Counted from the stretch's first letter, positions 24,615-34,265 are shown. The stretch is DNA of 64,000 nt from Streptomonospora wellingtoniae (GCF_031845375.1 NZ_JAVREK010000007.1:1-64000); one strand, 5' to 3'. Made by a program: numbers and translations. The notes: a model not told the origin generated them from the letters alone.

Positions 24615-27026
24615 CTATGCCGCTACGACCTCGGGGCTGTGCGCCGGGTCGAGTGCCAGGTCCAGCACCTCGCGGACGTCGCCGACCGGGTGGACGGTGA
24701 GCTGTCCCCGGATGTCCTCGGGGACGTCGTCGAGGTCCGGCTCGTTGCGGGCCGGGATCAGGACCGTGGTGATCCCCGCGCGGTGCGCCGCCAGGAGCTT
24801 CTGCTTCACGCCCCCGATCGGCAGCACCCGGCCGGTCAGCGAGACCTCGCCCGTCATGGCCACGTCGGAGCGCGCGGGGCGGCCCGACAGGAGCGAGGCC
24901 AGGGCGGTGGTCATGGTGACACCGGCGCTGGGCCCGTCCTTGGGGATCGCGCCCGCGGGGACGTGCAGGTGGACGCCCCGCTCCTTGAGGTCGCCGACCG
25001 GCAGCTCCAGCTCCGCGCCGCGCGAGCGCAGGTAGGACAGGGCGATCTGCGCGGACTCCTTCATCACGTCGCCCAGCTGGCCGGTCAGGGTCAGTCCGCT
25101 GGCGCCGGACTCGGGGTCGGCCAGCGACGCCTCGACGAAGAGCACGTCGCCGCCGGCCCCGGTGACCGCCAGGCCCGTGGCCACCCCCGGTACCGAGGTG
25201 CGGTCGGCGGTCTCCGGCGTGTGCTTGGGCCGCCCGATGAAACCGGCCAAGTCGTCGGATCCGACCGTCACCGGCAGGTCGCGCTCGCCCAGCGCCAGGC
25301 CCGAGGCCACCTTGCGCAGCACCCGGGCGACCGTGCGCTCCAGCTCGCGGACCCCCGCCTCGCGGGTGTACTCGGCGGCGATCCGGCGCAGCGCCCCGTC
25401 GGCGAGCTCCACCTCGCCCGGCTCCAGCCCGGCCCGCTCCAGCTGGCGCGGGAGCAGGTGGTCGCGCGCGATGGTCACCTTCTCGTCCTCGGTGTAGCCG
25501 TCGAGCTGCACCAGCTCCATCCGGTCCAGCAGCGGGCCGGGGATGGACTCCAGCGCGTTCGCGGTGGCGAGGAACACGACGTCGGACAGGTCGAGGTCGA
25601 CTTCCAGGTAGTGGTCGCGGAAGGTGTGGTTCTGCGCGGGGTCGAGCACCTCCAGTAGCGCCGAGGTGGGGTCGCCGCGGAAGTCGCTGCCGACCTTGTC
25701 GATCTCGTCGAGCAGCACGACCGGGTTCATCGAGCCCGACTCCTTGATCGCGCGGACGATGCGCCCCGGCAGCGCGCCGACGTAGGTGCGCCGGTGGCCG
25801 CGGATCTCTGCCTCGTCACGCACGCCGCCCAGGGCGACCCGGGTGAACTCGCGTCCCATCGAGCGCGCCACGGACGCGCCCAGCGAGGTCTTGCCCACGC
25901 CGGGCGGGCCGACCAGCGCGAGCACGGCTCCGCTGCGCCGACCGCCGACCACGCCCAAGCCCTTGTCCTCGCGCCGCTTGCGCACCGCCAGGTACTCGAC
26001 GATGCGCTCCTTGACGTCGTCGAGGCCGGCGTGGTCGGCGTCGAGGACCTCGCGTGCGCCGGCGATGCCGTAGGCGTCCTCGGTGCGGGTGTTCCAGGGC
26101 ATGTCCAGGATCGTGTCGAGCCAGGTGCGGATCCAGCCGGACTCCGGCGAGGAGTCGCCGGCCCGCTCCAGCTTGTCGACCTCCTCCAGCGCGGCCTTGC
26201 GGACGTGCTCGGGCAGTTCGGCCGACTCCACGCGCTCGCGGTAGTCGTCCTCCTCGCTGCCCGGCCGGCCGGAGATCTCGTTGAGCTCCTTGCGGATGGC
26301 CTCCATCTGGCGCCGGAGCAGGAACTCGCGCTGCTGCTTGTCGACGCCGTCCTGCACGTCCTGATCAATGGTCTCGGCGACATCGAGCTCGGCCAGGTAG
26401 TCGCGGGTCCACTCGCCGAGCAGCCGCAGCCGCTCGGACACGTCGTAGGTCTCCAGCAGCTGCAGCTTCTGGGCGGTCTTGAGGAACGGGGAGTACCCGC
26501 CGCGGTCGGCCAGGCTGCCCGGGTCCTCCAGCTGCTGGATGCCGTCCAGGATCTGCCACGCGCCGCGCTTCTGCAGGTAGGTGGTCAGCAGGGACTTGTA
26601 CTCGCGCGCCTGCTCGTGGACCTTGCCGGGGTAGCCGCCCTCCGGCGGCTCCTCGCTGTGGACCTCCGCCGAGACCCACAGGGCGGCGCCGGGTCCGGTG
26701 GTCCCGCTGCCCACCCGGGCCCGCGCCGTACCCCGCACGACCGCCGCCGGCTCACCCTCGGGAGTGCGGCCGACCTGCTCGATCACCGCCACGGTGCCTA
26801 CCGCGGCGTAGTTGCCGTCGCTACGGGGGACGATCAGCACCCGCGGCTTGGCCGCGGACCGGACTCCGGGACCCTTCGCCGCACTGTCGCCGCCGGCGCG
26901 CGCGGCGTCGACCGCGGCGCGCACCTCGGAGTCGCCGATGTCCACCGGCACGACCATTCCGGGGAGGACGACCTCGTCGTCGAGGGGAAGCACGGGGAAC
27001 GTCGCGTTGGACTGCGCTTCAGTCAT
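24615..27026 (-). CDS. lon: ATP-dependent protease La (Lon)
   Basis: 803 residues, usual for bacterial Lon. LON substrate-binding domain (about 10-205), coiled-coil middle (about 206-320, including EFLLRRQMEAIRKELNE), AAA+ domain with Walker A GPPGVGKTSLG near 373 and Walker B VVLLDEIDK near 438, and the serine-lysine protease domain with PKDGPSAGVTM (catalytic Ser) near 700 and GGVKQKLLAAHRAG (catalytic Lys) near 745. AAGGAGGG 5 nt before ATG fixes the start. It degrades misfolded and regulatory proteins in the cytoplasm. A HAIR box 14 nt before the start indicates HspR repression, as known for lon in Streptomyces. Transcribed alone with its own terminator. Confidence 0.95.
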   Translation of the reverse strand: MTEAQSNATFPVLPLDDEVVLPGMVVPVDIGDSEVRAAVDAARAGGDSAAKGPGVRSAAKPRVLIVPRSDGNYAAVGTVAVIEQVGRTPEGEPAAVVRGTARARVGSGTTGPGAALWVSAEVHSEEPPEGGYPGKVHEQAREYKSLLTTYLQKRGAWQILDGIQQLEDPGSLADRGGYSPFLKTAQKLQLLETYDVSERLRLLGEWTRDYLAELDVAETIDQDVQDGVDKQQREFLLRRQMEAIRKELNEISGRPGSEEDDYRERVESAELPEHVRKAALEEVDKLERAGDSSPESGWIRTWLDTILDMPWNTRTEDAYGIAGAREVLDADHAGLDDVKERIVEYLAVRKRREDKGLGVVGGRRSGAVLALVGPPGVGKTSLGASVARSMGREFTRVALGGVRDEAEIRGHRRTYVGALPGRIVRAIKESGSMNPVVLLDEIDKVGSDFRGDPTSALLEVLDPAQNHTFRDHYLEVDLDLSDVVFLATANALESIPGPLLDRMELVQLDGYTEDEKVTIARDHLLPRQLERAGLEPGEVELADGALRRIAAEYTREAGVRELERTVARVLRKVASGLALGERDLPVTVGSDDLAGFIGRPKHTPETADRTSVPGVATGLAVTGAGGDVLFVEASLADPESGASGLTLTGQLGDVMKESAQIALSYLRSRGAELELPVGDLKERGVHLHVPAGAIPKDGPSAGVTMTTALASLLSGRPARSDVAMTGEVSLTGRVLPIGGVKQKLLAAHRAGITTVLIPARNEPDLDDVPEDIRGQLTVHPVGDVREVLDLALDPAHSPEVVAA

Positions 27027-27039
27027 CAGACCCTCCTTG

Positions 27040-27058
27040 TTGAGTCACTACCACTCAA
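27040..27058. promoter_or_regulatory. HAIR box (HspR operator) upstream of lon
   Basis: TTGAGT-N7-ACTCAA, a perfect match to the core of the HspR-associated inverted repeat (CTTGAGT-N7-ACTCAAG). Located 14-32 nt upstream of the lon start. HspR controls dnaK, clpB and lon regulons in Streptomyces. The hspR gene is not in this window. Confidence 0.85.
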
Positions 27059-27144
27059 TAAACGAGAGTCCGGTTTTGTTCCCCCCGTTGTGTTCGCCGT
27101 GAGCGATCGCCCGCAGCCCTTCCGGAACGGCGCCCATCACCGTC

Positions 27145-27199
27145 GATCTTGTAGCTATCGTCACTGGAAATCGTTTTCCTTCACGATGGCTACAAGATC
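27145..27199 (+). repeat. Dispersed 55-bp palindromic element, copy 3
   Basis: Identical to copy 4 on this strand and, as reverse complement, to copy 1, over all 55 bases. It lies 32 nt beyond the stop of the response-regulator gene and 86 nt upstream of the HAIR box of lon. Relative to its upstream gene it is in the opposite orientation to copies 1, 2 and 4, so the stem has a C-A mismatch in this transcript rather than a G-U pair. Confidence 0.85.
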
Positions 27200-27231
27200 G
27201 GCGGGGTGCGCGCTCTGCTTCGCGGCCCCGT

Positions 27232-27888
27232 TCAGCGCACCAGGCCGGCGCGGTAGGCGATCACGACGAGCTGGGCGCGGTCGCGGGCGTGCAGTTTGAC
27301 CATGGCGCGGCTGACGTGCGTGCGCGCGGTGGCTGGGCTGACGACGAGCCGGTCGGCGATCTCACCGTTGGACAGCCCTTCGCCGACCAGCGCGAGCACC
27401 TCGCGCTCCCGCTCGGTCAGCTCGCCGAGGTCGGGGCGCGGCCCGCCTGCGGGCGCGCGTGCCGTGAACGAGGCGATGACGCTGCGCGTGACCGAGGGCG
27501 AGAGCAGCGACTCCCCCGCCGCGGCGAGCCGGATGGCGCGCAGCAGCTCGCGGGGGTCGCTGTCCTTGATCAGGAATCCGGCGGCGCCGGCGCGAAGCGC
27601 GTCGAAGACGTACTCGTCCAACTCGAACGTCGTCAGTACGACCACGCGGGTGCACTCCAGCGCGTCGTCGGCCGCGATCTCGCGCAACGCGGCGATGCCG
27701 TCCATGCCGGGCATGCGCACGTCCATCAGCACGACGTCGGGGAGCTCGCGGCGCACCAGCTCGACGGCCGCGCGCCCGTCGGCGGCCTCGCCTGCGGGCT
27801 CCATGTCGTCCTCGGCCTCGATCAGCACCCGCAGGCCCATGCGCACCAGGGCCTGGTCGTCGGCGACGGCGACGCGGACGGTGCTCAC
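27232..27888 (-). CDS. LuxR-type (NarL family) response regulator
   Basis: 218 residues. Receiver domain (about 5-125): acidic pair ADDQ, phospho-acceptor Asp in VVLMDVRMPGMDG near residue 55, Thr in VVLTTFE and Lys in FLIKDSD. A LuxR helix-turn-helix (about 152-215) has GELTEREREVLALVGEGLSN and SPATARTHVSRAMVKLHARD. GTG start overlaps the stop of the histidine kinase gene (GTGA), so the pair is translationally coupled. Cognate regulator of that kinase; targets unknown. Followed by 55-bp element copy 3. Confidence 0.9.
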   Translation of the reverse strand: MSTVRVAVADDQALVRMGLRVLIEAEDDMEPAGEAADGRAAVELVRRELPDVVLMDVRMPGMDGIAALREIAADDALECTRVVVLTTFELDEYVFDALRAGAAGFLIKDSDPRELLRAIRLAAAGESLLSPSVTRSVIASFTARAPAGGPRPDLGELTEREREVLALVGEGLSNGEIADRLVVSPATARTHVSRAMVKLHARDRAQLVVIAYRAGLVR

Positions 27889-29168
27889 CGCTCCCCCGCG
27901 GGCAGTTCGGCGCGCACCCGGAACCCGCCGTCGGCGCGCGGGCCGGCCTGCAATCGCCCGCCGACTGCGCGGGCGCGCTCGCGCATGCCCGCGATGCCGC
28001 TGCCCTCCTCGTAGGCCCGGCCGGGACGCGCGTGCCCGCTGTCGGTGATCTCCACGGTCAACTCCTCGGGGTGGTAGCCGATGGTTACGGTCGCCGCACC
28101 GCCGCCGTGCCGGACGGCGTTGGTCAGTGCTTCCTGGACGATGCGGAACGCGGCGTGCTCGACGGCGGCCGGCAGCGCGGTCCGCTCGCCTTCGGCGCGC
28201 ACCCGCACGCGGTCCCCTGCGGGATCGATACCCGCAGCGAGCTCGTCGATACGGTCCAGACCGGGAACCGGTTCGCGCGCGGGTCCGGGCGCCCCGCCGC
28301 CGGAGGCCGCCGACCCCGACGGCTCGTCCGGCGTGTCCGCGCCGCGCTCGTCCTCGCCGCCGATGCGGAAGACCGCCAGAGTTCCGCGCAGCTCCTCCAG
28401 CGCGTCCTTGCTGGTCCGGCGAATCGCCTGGAGCGCGGGTTCGGCCTGCTCCGGACGCTTGCCGAGCACGTGCAGGGCCACGCCCGCCTGCATGTTGATG
28501 ACCGAGAGGCTGTGGCCGACGACGTCGTGCACTTCGCGGGCGATGCGCAGCCGCTCCTCGTAGACCGAACGGCGCACCTCGTCGTCGCGTTCGCGCCGGG
28601 TGCTCTCGCGGCGCGAGCGCACGATCACGCCCAGCGCGGCCGGCACCAGTAGCAGGGCCAGCTGTATCGCCAGCGAGCCGGCGGCGCCGGGCTCGAACAG
28701 CCCGATGTAGGGGCGGTCGGCGCGGTCGGCCAGGAAGAGGGGCACGGCCAGCCCCGTCCACGGGGTCCACTGCCGCAGCGGCAGCTGCGCAGCCATCGTG
28801 TAGGCGAGTAACGCGGGCCCGATCCGCAGCATCCCGCCTTGCTGGTCCAGGGCGTAGAACACGGCGGTCGCGATCATGGCGCAGGCGAAGGCCGTGCGGG
28901 GGCGGAAGCGGCGGACGGCCAGGCAGGCGGCGACCACCGCGACGCAGACATAGGCCAGCGGGGGCAGCGCGGCGAACTCGGGGCCGGCGCCCGGGGCCCA
29001 CGGCGGCGGCCCGCCCGGTTCCGGGCCGCCCGGCGCCCACGGCGGTCCGGAGCCGGCCTGCGACCACGGCCCCCGGGCATGGGCGGCGCCCAGCGACAGC
29101 ACGCCCACGAACAGGGCGATCGGCACGTCCAAGGCGAGGACGCGGGCGCTACGTCGGCTCACCTGCAC
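27885..29168 (-). CDS. Sensor histidine kinase (HisKA_3 type)
   Basis: About 427 residues. N-terminal part has four to five hydrophobic segments (about 10-190), with a Pro/Gly-rich extracytoplasmic loop near 35-65. The dimerisation/phosphotransfer domain has RIAREVHDVVGHSLS (phospho-accepting His) near 228, and the HATPase domain has ALTNAVRHGGG (N box) near 360 and GSGIAGMRERARAVGG (G boxes) near 400. Usual layout of actinomycete kinases paired with LuxR-type regulators. Start uncertain: GTG at 29168 or 29162; neither has a strong ribosome site. Signal unknown. Confidence 0.87.
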   Translation of the reverse strand: MQVSRRSARVLALDVPIALFVGVLSLGAAHARGPWSQAGSGPPWAPGGPEPGGPPPWAPGAGPEFAALPPLAYVCVAVVAACLAVRRFRPRTAFACAMIATAVFYALDQQGGMLRIGPALLAYTMAAQLPLRQWTPWTGLAVPLFLADRADRPYIGLFEPGAAGSLAIQLALLLVPAALGVIVRSRRESTRRERDDEVRRSVYEERLRIAREVHDVVGHSLSVINMQAGVALHVLGKRPEQAEPALQAIRRTSKDALEELRGTLAVFRIGGEDERGADTPDEPSGSAASGGGAPGPAREPVPGLDRIDELAAGIDPAGDRVRVRAEGERTALPAAVEHAAFRIVQEALTNAVRHGGGAATVTIGYHPEELTVEITDSGHARPGRAYEEGSGIAGMRERARAVGGRLQAGPRADGGFRVRAELPAGER

Positions 29169-29283
29169 GACGGTAGTCGGCCCGGCCTTCCGGGGCGTCA
29201 GCGCCGCGTCGTATCCGCGCTGGTGCGGTGAGCGCAGGCGGAGCCGCTCGGTGTGCGACCAGCGGGCCGCACCGGACGGTGAA

Positions 29284-29324
29284 AGGCCCCGCGGCGGGCG
29301 TCGGGGACTCCCGCCGCGGGGCCT
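29284..29324 (-). terminator. Terminator after the MHS-type MFS gene
   Basis: Perfect 15-bp arms AGGCCCCGCGGCGGG and CCCGCCGCGGGGCCT around 11 nt, 32 nt beyond the stop of the transporter gene and upstream of the kinase gene. Confidence 0.8.
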
Positions 29325-29356
29325 CTGCGCACCGCCGCGTGCCCGCGGCCCGCGCC

Positions 29357-30727
29357 TCAGCTCTTCTCGGCGGAGCGCTCGGCGAACACCGGGTCGTCCA
29401 GGTCGCGGCCGCGGGTCTCCCGCGCCGCCCCCACCGCCCCCACCGTCAGCACGCAGGCCGCGGCGACATACACCGACACCGGAAGCGAGGTACCGAACGT
29501 CGACAGCAGCCACGTGGCGATCAGCGGCGCGAGCCCGCCGGCGAAGATCGACGCCAACTGGTAGCCGATGGAGGCCCCGGAGTAGCGCGTCCTGGTGCCG
29601 AACAGCTCGGAGAAGAACGCCGCCTGCGGCCCGTACATCGCCGCGTGCAGCACCAGGCCGACCCCCGCGGCGGCCAGCACCATCCCGAACCCGCCGGCGT
29701 CGATGATCGGGAAGAACGCGAACGCCCACAGCCCGGTCCCGATCGCGCCGAAGGCGATGACCGGGCGGCGGCCGAACCGGTCGGAGAGGGTCCCCCAGAT
29801 CGGGATGGCGACGAGCTGCACCGCCGCGGCCGCCAGCAGGGCGTTGAGGACGGTGCTGCGTTCGACTCCCGACTCCTGTACCGCGTAGACGAGGACGAAC
29901 GCCGTGATCACGTAGTAGGAGATGTTCTCGGCGAGGCGCACCCCCATGGCCACCAGGATCTCCCGCCAGTGCCGGAGCACGACCTCGACGATGGGGGCGT
30001 GCTCGCCCGTGTCCTGCTCCGCGCGGGCCTGGGCGGCTCGGGCGGCCGCGGCCTGGAAGACCGGCGACTCCTCGACGGAGAGCCGGACATAGAGGCCCAC
30101 GATGACCAGGAGCCCCGACAGCAGGAACGGGATGCGCCAGCCCCAGGCCTCGAAGGACGAGTCCGCCATGGTGGCGGCCAGCACTGCGAGCACGGCGGTG
30201 GCCAGCAGGTTGCCGCAGGGCACCCCCGCCTGCGGCCACGACGCCCAGAATCCCCGGTGCTTGGGGCTGCCGTGCTCGGACACCAGCAGGACGGCGCCGC
30301 CCCATTCGCCGCCGAGGGCGAAGCCCTGGATCAGCCGCAGGGTGATCAGCAGCAGCGGCGCGGCCGTTCCGATGGTCGCGTAGGCGGGCAGCAGGCCGAT
30401 GGCGAAGGTCGCTCCGCCCATCATCAGCAGGCTGATGACCAGCAGCTTCTTGCGGCCGATGCGGTCGCCGAAGTGGCCGAACACCAGGCCGCCCAGGGGC
30501 CGGGCGAAGAACCCGATCGCGTAGGTGCCGAAGGAGAGCAGGATTGCGGTGAGGGGGGCGGACTCGGGGAAGAACACGGTCCCGAAGACCAGAGCCGCCG
30601 CCGAGCCGTAGAGGAAGAAGTCGTACCACTCCACTGTGGTGCCGATGAGGCTGGAGGTCACGACCTTCGCGAACGATCCGCGAGGTGCCGCGACCGGGGC
30701 GTCGGAGGGGGAGTTTGGCACAGCCAT
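29357..30727 (-). CDS. MFS transporter, metabolite:H+ symporter (MHS) type
   Basis: 456 residues with 12 predicted membrane segments. The N-terminal SSLIGTTVEWYDFFLYGSAA is diagnostic of the MHS/ShiA-ProP group; motif A GHFGDRIGRKKLL near residue 80 and its second-half copy GTLSDRFGRRPVI near 295. Members take up dicarboxylates, shikimate, osmolytes or similar metabolites with protons; the substrate here is unknown. ATG 30727 was chosen because MAVPNSPSDA directly precedes the conserved start of the family; it has only a weak GGAAGA site. Transcribed alone. Confidence 0.88.
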   Translation of the reverse strand: MAVPNSPSDAPVAAPRGSFAKVVTSSLIGTTVEWYDFFLYGSAAALVFGTVFFPESAPLTAILLSFGTYAIGFFARPLGGLVFGHFGDRIGRKKLLVISLLMMGGATFAIGLLPAYATIGTAAPLLLITLRLIQGFALGGEWGGAVLLVSEHGSPKHRGFWASWPQAGVPCGNLLATAVLAVLAATMADSSFEAWGWRIPFLLSGLLVIVGLYVRLSVEESPVFQAAAARAAQARAEQDTGEHAPIVEVVLRHWREILVAMGVRLAENISYYVITAFVLVYAVQESGVERSTVLNALLAAAAVQLVAIPIWGTLSDRFGRRPVIAFGAIGTGLWAFAFFPIIDAGGFGMVLAAAGVGLVLHAAMYGPQAAFFSELFGTRTRYSGASIGYQLASIFAGGLAPLIATWLLSTFGTSLPVSVYVAAACVLTVGAVGAARETRGRDLDDPVFAERSAEKS

Positions 30728-31205
30728 GTGATCGTCTTCCGCTCGGTTTGTGGGGGTTGCGTCGTCGCAGCGTAGAAGCGGGCTTGTGATACGGGCCATA
30801 TCCGCCGGGCACCGACACCGCGGGCGGGGTGTGTGCCGCGGCCACACATCCCGCCCGCGGACGAGGGGGCGGCCGACCGGGCGGCGGAGGGGCCCGGGCT
30901 CCGCACCGGGCGCCGGCGGCGGACGCCAGGGCTCCGCACCGGGCGCCGGCGGCGGCTACCGCGGGATGCGGAATCCGGCGGCACGGCAGCGGCACCGCCT
31001 GCGGAACCCCGGCCGCCACGGGCACCGAGCGCTCCCCCGCCCCTGGTCGCACCGCTTCGGCGTGCGCGGCGTCCACCGCCGGCCCGCTGCCGGGGGTACC
31101 GGGCTCGGCCCGACGGGGTTATGGTCGTCGGCAACATGCCGTGAGGCGCCCGTATGGGCGCGGCGGATATCCGCTGCCGGGGAGGGGGAACCCTAGATTG
31201 GCGCC
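30728..31205. other. Divergent intergenic region of 478 bp with a short direct repeat
   Basis: No gene seen. Between the MFS gene and the SDR gene. It contains two copies of a 27-bp GC-rich unit beginning GGGCTCCGCACCGGGCGCC, at 30896 and 30929 (33-bp period). TAGATT at 31194-31199 serves as a -10 element 6 nt before the SDR start. Confidence 0.6.
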
Positions 31206-32060
31206 ATGACGACCCGCGAATCCCCCCGGGCGGCCCCGTCCGCGCCCCCCGCGGCGGCGGCCGGCCGGACCCCCGTCGAGCCGCTGCCCGCCGACTCCGC
31301 CGCGGCCGCCCGAGGTCCCGACCTGCGGGGCCGAACCGCCGTCGTCACCGGCGCGGCCGGCGGGATCGGCCGGGCGTGCGCCGAGCGGCTGAGCGCCTCC
31401 GGCGCCGCGGTGCTCCTGGTCGACCGCGACGCCGACGGGGTGCAGGCTCTGGAGGAGGCCGGTACCGGCACCGCCGCCCCCGTCGACCTGACCGATCTCG
31501 ACGCTGCGGCCGAGGTCGCACGCGGCGCCGACATCCTGGTCAACAACGCCGGCGTGCAGACCGTCGCGCCGATCGAGGAGTTCCCGCCCGACCGCTTCGC
31601 GCTGATCCTGCGGCTCATGCTGGAGGCGCCCTTCCGCCTGGTGCAGGCGGCGCTGCCGCACATGTACGCCCAGGGCTGGGGGCGGATCGTGAACATCTCA
31701 TCAGTGCACGGGCTGCGCGCCTCGCCCTACAAGTCCGCCTACGTCTCGGCCAAACACGGCCTGGAGGGCTTCTCCAAGGTCGCCGCGGTCGAGGGCGCCG
31801 CCCGCGGGGTCACCTCCAACTGCATCAACCCCGGCTACGTGCGTACCCCCTTGGTCGAGGCCCAGATCGCCGAGCAGGCGCGCGCACACGCGATCCCCGA
31901 GGACGAGGTGGTCGAGGCGGTGCTGCTGGCCCGCAGCCCGCTCAAGCGGCTGATCGAGCCCGCAGAGGTCGCGGCGATGGCCGCCTACCTGTGCGGCCCC
32001 GAGGCTTCCTACGTAAACGGGGCCTCCCTGGCGATGGACGGAGCATGGAGCGCGAGCTGA
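31206..32060 (+). CDS. Short-chain dehydrogenase, 3-hydroxybutyrate dehydrogenase-like
   Basis: 284 residues, with about 40 extra disordered residues at the N-terminus. Classical SDR: NAD motif TGAAGGIG near 49, NNAG near 112, catalytic Ser in NISSVHG and YVSAK (Tyr-x3-Lys) near 180. The block VHGLRASPYKSAYVSAKHG and the end YVNGASLAMDGAWSA match 3-hydroxybutyrate dehydrogenases, which interconvert acetoacetate and 3-hydroxybutyrate. TAGATT 6 nt before ATG and the lack of a nearby ribosome site suggest a leaderless message. The gene overlaps the following regulator gene by 16 bases, so they form an operon. Confidence 0.83.
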   Translation: MTTRESPRAAPSAPPAAAAGRTPVEPLPADSAAAARGPDLRGRTAVVTGAAGGIGRACAERLSASGAAVLLVDRDADGVQALEEAGTGTAAPVDLTDLDAAAEVARGADILVNNAGVQTVAPIEEFPPDRFALILRLMLEAPFRLVQAALPHMYAQGWGRIVNISSVHGLRASPYKSAYVSAKHGLEGFSKVAAVEGAARGVTSNCINPGYVRTPLVEAQIAEQARAHAIPEDEVVEAVLLARSPLKRLIEPAEVAAMAAYLCGPEASYVNGASLAMDGAWSAS

Positions 32061-34033
32061 GCGAGCACACGGCACAGGATCAGGCCCCCACCCGGGCGCA
32101 GGCGGCGCAGGAGCAGGCCGCGGCGGATGCGGGCGGCAAAGGTGCTCAGGTGCAGTTCCTGCGCCTGCTGCTGCGGGACGCGCCCGCCGTCGAGTACGAG
32201 CGCCCGCTCGTGCGGGCGCGCGCGGCGGGCGGCGGCGCCGAGGAGCTGGCCGACCTGGAGGAGGCCAAGGTCCTGGCGCTTCGCGTGCGCACGGTGCTCT
32301 CCGACCGGCGGCGCCGGGAGTCCGAGCTGAGCGCCCTGTTCGAGACCGCCAACGACCTGGCGGGCATGCGCGACCTCGACCAGGTGCTGAGGGCCATCGT
32401 CGACCGCGCCCGCAACCTGCTGGGCACCGACACCGCCTACCTGACCCTGCGCGACACCGCAGTGGAGGACGGCGACACGGTCATGCGGGTGACCTCCGGA
32501 TCGGTCTCGGCGCGGTTCCAGCAGCTGCGGCTGGGGCCGGGCGAGGGCCTGGGCGGGCTGGTCGCCGAGACGGCGCTGCCCTACGTCACCGCCAACTACT
32601 TCACCGACAGTCGGTTCGAGCACACCGACACCATCGACGCAGGCGTGCTGGACGAGGGCCTGGTGGCGATCCTGGGCGTGCCGCTCCAGCTCAACGGGCG
32701 CGTCATCGGCGTGCTCTTCGCCGCCAACCGGCGCGAGCGCCCCTTCTCGCATGCGGAGGTGGCGCTGCTGGGGTCGCTGGCCACCCACGCCTCGATCGCC
32801 ATCGACAGCGCCAACCTGCTGGAGGGCACCCGCGCGGCGCTGGAGGAGCTGAACGAGGTCAACCACCGGCTGACCGACCACAGCCGGGCGGTCGAGCGCG
32901 CCGCCGACGCTCACGACCGCCTCACCGACCTGGTCCTGCGGGGCGGCGGTGTGGAGGAGGTCGAGGCCGCTGTCAGCGCCGTGCTGGGCGGAGCGGTAAC
33001 CGTCTACGACGCCTCGCGGCACGCCGAGCGCCTGGCAGCACCCGAACTGGCCCAGGCTGCGGGCGCGTCGCGCTCCAGCGGGCGCGCGGTGCGCACCGGA
33101 ATCGGGTGGGTGGCCGCCGCGGTGGCCGGCGGGGAACCGCTGGGCGCGGTGGTGCTGGAGGGTGTCGACCTCGACGCCGCCGACCAGCGCATCCTGGAGC
33201 GCGCGGCGATGGTGATCGCTCTGCTGCTGGTGATGCGCCGCTCGGCGAGCGAGGCGGAGAACCGCGTGCGCGGAGACCTGCTGGACGCCGTGCTGGACGC
33301 GCCCGAACGCGACCCCGACACACTGCGCCGCCGCGCCGAGCGGCTGGGGGCCGACTTGGACGCCGAGCACGTGGTCGTGGTGGCCGAGGCGCCCGGCGCC
33401 CATCCCGGCCGCCTGCGTTCGGCGGCGATGCACCTGGCCGAGACCTCCGGCGGCCTGGCGGGCGCCCGGTCGGGCACGACCGTGCTGGTGCTGCCCGGTC
33501 CGCGGCCGGCGGAAGTGGGCCGCAAGGCGGTCAGCGCGCTGACCGCCGCCGTCAACACCGCGGTCACCGCGGGCGCCTCCGGCCCGGCCTCGGGACTGGC
33601 GGACTACGCGGTCCGCTTCCTGGAGGCGCGCCGGTGCCTGCGGACCCTGGTGGCCTTGGGCCGCTCGGGGGAGGTCGCCGCCCCGGAGGACCTGGGGTTC
33701 CTCGGCGTGCTGCTGGGCGGCGACCGCGACGTGGCCGGGTTCGTCGACTCGGTCCTGGAGCCGCTGCTGGACTACGACCGCCGCCGCGAGACGTCGCTGG
33801 TGGAGACGCTGCGCGCCTACTTCGCGCACGGCGGCAGCATGTCGCGGGCCAAGGACGAGCTGCACGTGCACGTCAACACGGTCGCCCAGCGCCTGGAGCG
33901 CGTGGGCCGGCTCATCGGTCCCGACTGGCACGAGCCCGGCCGTGCCCTGGAGATCCAACTGGCGCTGCGGCTGCACGCGCTGCTGCAGGGCGGGGTGGCC
34001 GAGGCCGAGGAGGCCGAGCGCGGCGGGGCCTGA
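32045..34033 (+). CDS. GAF-domain helix-turn-helix regulator (PucR-type C-terminus)
   Basis: 662 residues from ATG 32045, inside the end of the SDR gene (GGACGGAG just before). A helical segment (about 40-100), then a GAF domain (about 105-265, with ALFETANDLAGMRDLDQVLRA and LGVPLQLNGRVIGVLFAANR), a CdaR/PucR-like middle region, and a C-terminal helix-turn-helix of the PucR kind (TLRAYFAHGGSMSRAKDELHVHVNTVAQRLERV) near 590-625. Such proteins are ligand-responsive activators. The tight coupling to the SDR gene suggests autoregulation of a 3-hydroxybutyrate/ketone-body pathway, but the ligand is unknown. Confidence 0.85.
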   Translation: MERELSEHTAQDQAPTRAQAAQEQAAADAGGKGAQVQFLRLLLRDAPAVEYERPLVRARAAGGGAEELADLEEAKVLALRVRTVLSDRRRRESELSALFETANDLAGMRDLDQVLRAIVDRARNLLGTDTAYLTLRDTAVEDGDTVMRVTSGSVSARFQQLRLGPGEGLGGLVAETALPYVTANYFTDSRFEHTDTIDAGVLDEGLVAILGVPLQLNGRVIGVLFAANRRERPFSHAEVALLGSLATHASIAIDSANLLEGTRAALEELNEVNHRLTDHSRAVERAADAHDRLTDLVLRGGGVEEVEAAVSAVLGGAVTVYDASRHAERLAAPELAQAAGASRSSGRAVRTGIGWVAAAVAGGEPLGAVVLEGVDLDAADQRILERAAMVIALLLVMRRSASEAENRVRGDLLDAVLDAPERDPDTLRRRAERLGADLDAEHVVVVAEAPGAHPGRLRSAAMHLAETSGGLAGARSGTTVLVLPGPRPAEVGRKAVSALTAAVNTAVTAGASGPASGLADYAVRFLEARRCLRTLVALGRSGEVAAPEDLGFLGVLLGGDRDVAGFVDSVLEPLLDYDRRRETSLVETLRAYFAHGGSMSRAKDELHVHVNTVAQRLERVGRLIGPDWHEPGRALEIQLALRLHALLQGGVAEAEEAERGGA

Positions 34034-34265
34034 CCGGCCCGCGTCCGCGCGTGCCCGCACCTGTGCCGCCCGCGGCGGGCTGCTGGGGCGGCAGCGCGCG
34101 CCTGCGCAAGGCCCGCCGCGCGCATCCGCGCCCCGGCCGGCTCCGGCGGAACCGCCCGCGCGTGGCCCGTCGCCCCCGGGCGTAGGCGCTCTGGTGCGCG
34201 GCGCGTAGCGCGATCCCCGCCGCTGGGGCGACGCGCGGCGGGGCCGGGCGGCACAGGCTTGGGAC

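Noticed and set aside
20734..27199. 55-bp elements as ends of a composite transposon
   Set aside because: No transposase lies between any two copies, the genes between are ordinary chromosomal ones, and no target duplications are visible.
30896..30955. 27-bp direct repeats upstream of the SDR gene as a regulatory array
   Set aside because: Only two copies in simple GC-rich sequence; not distinguishable from chance slippage.
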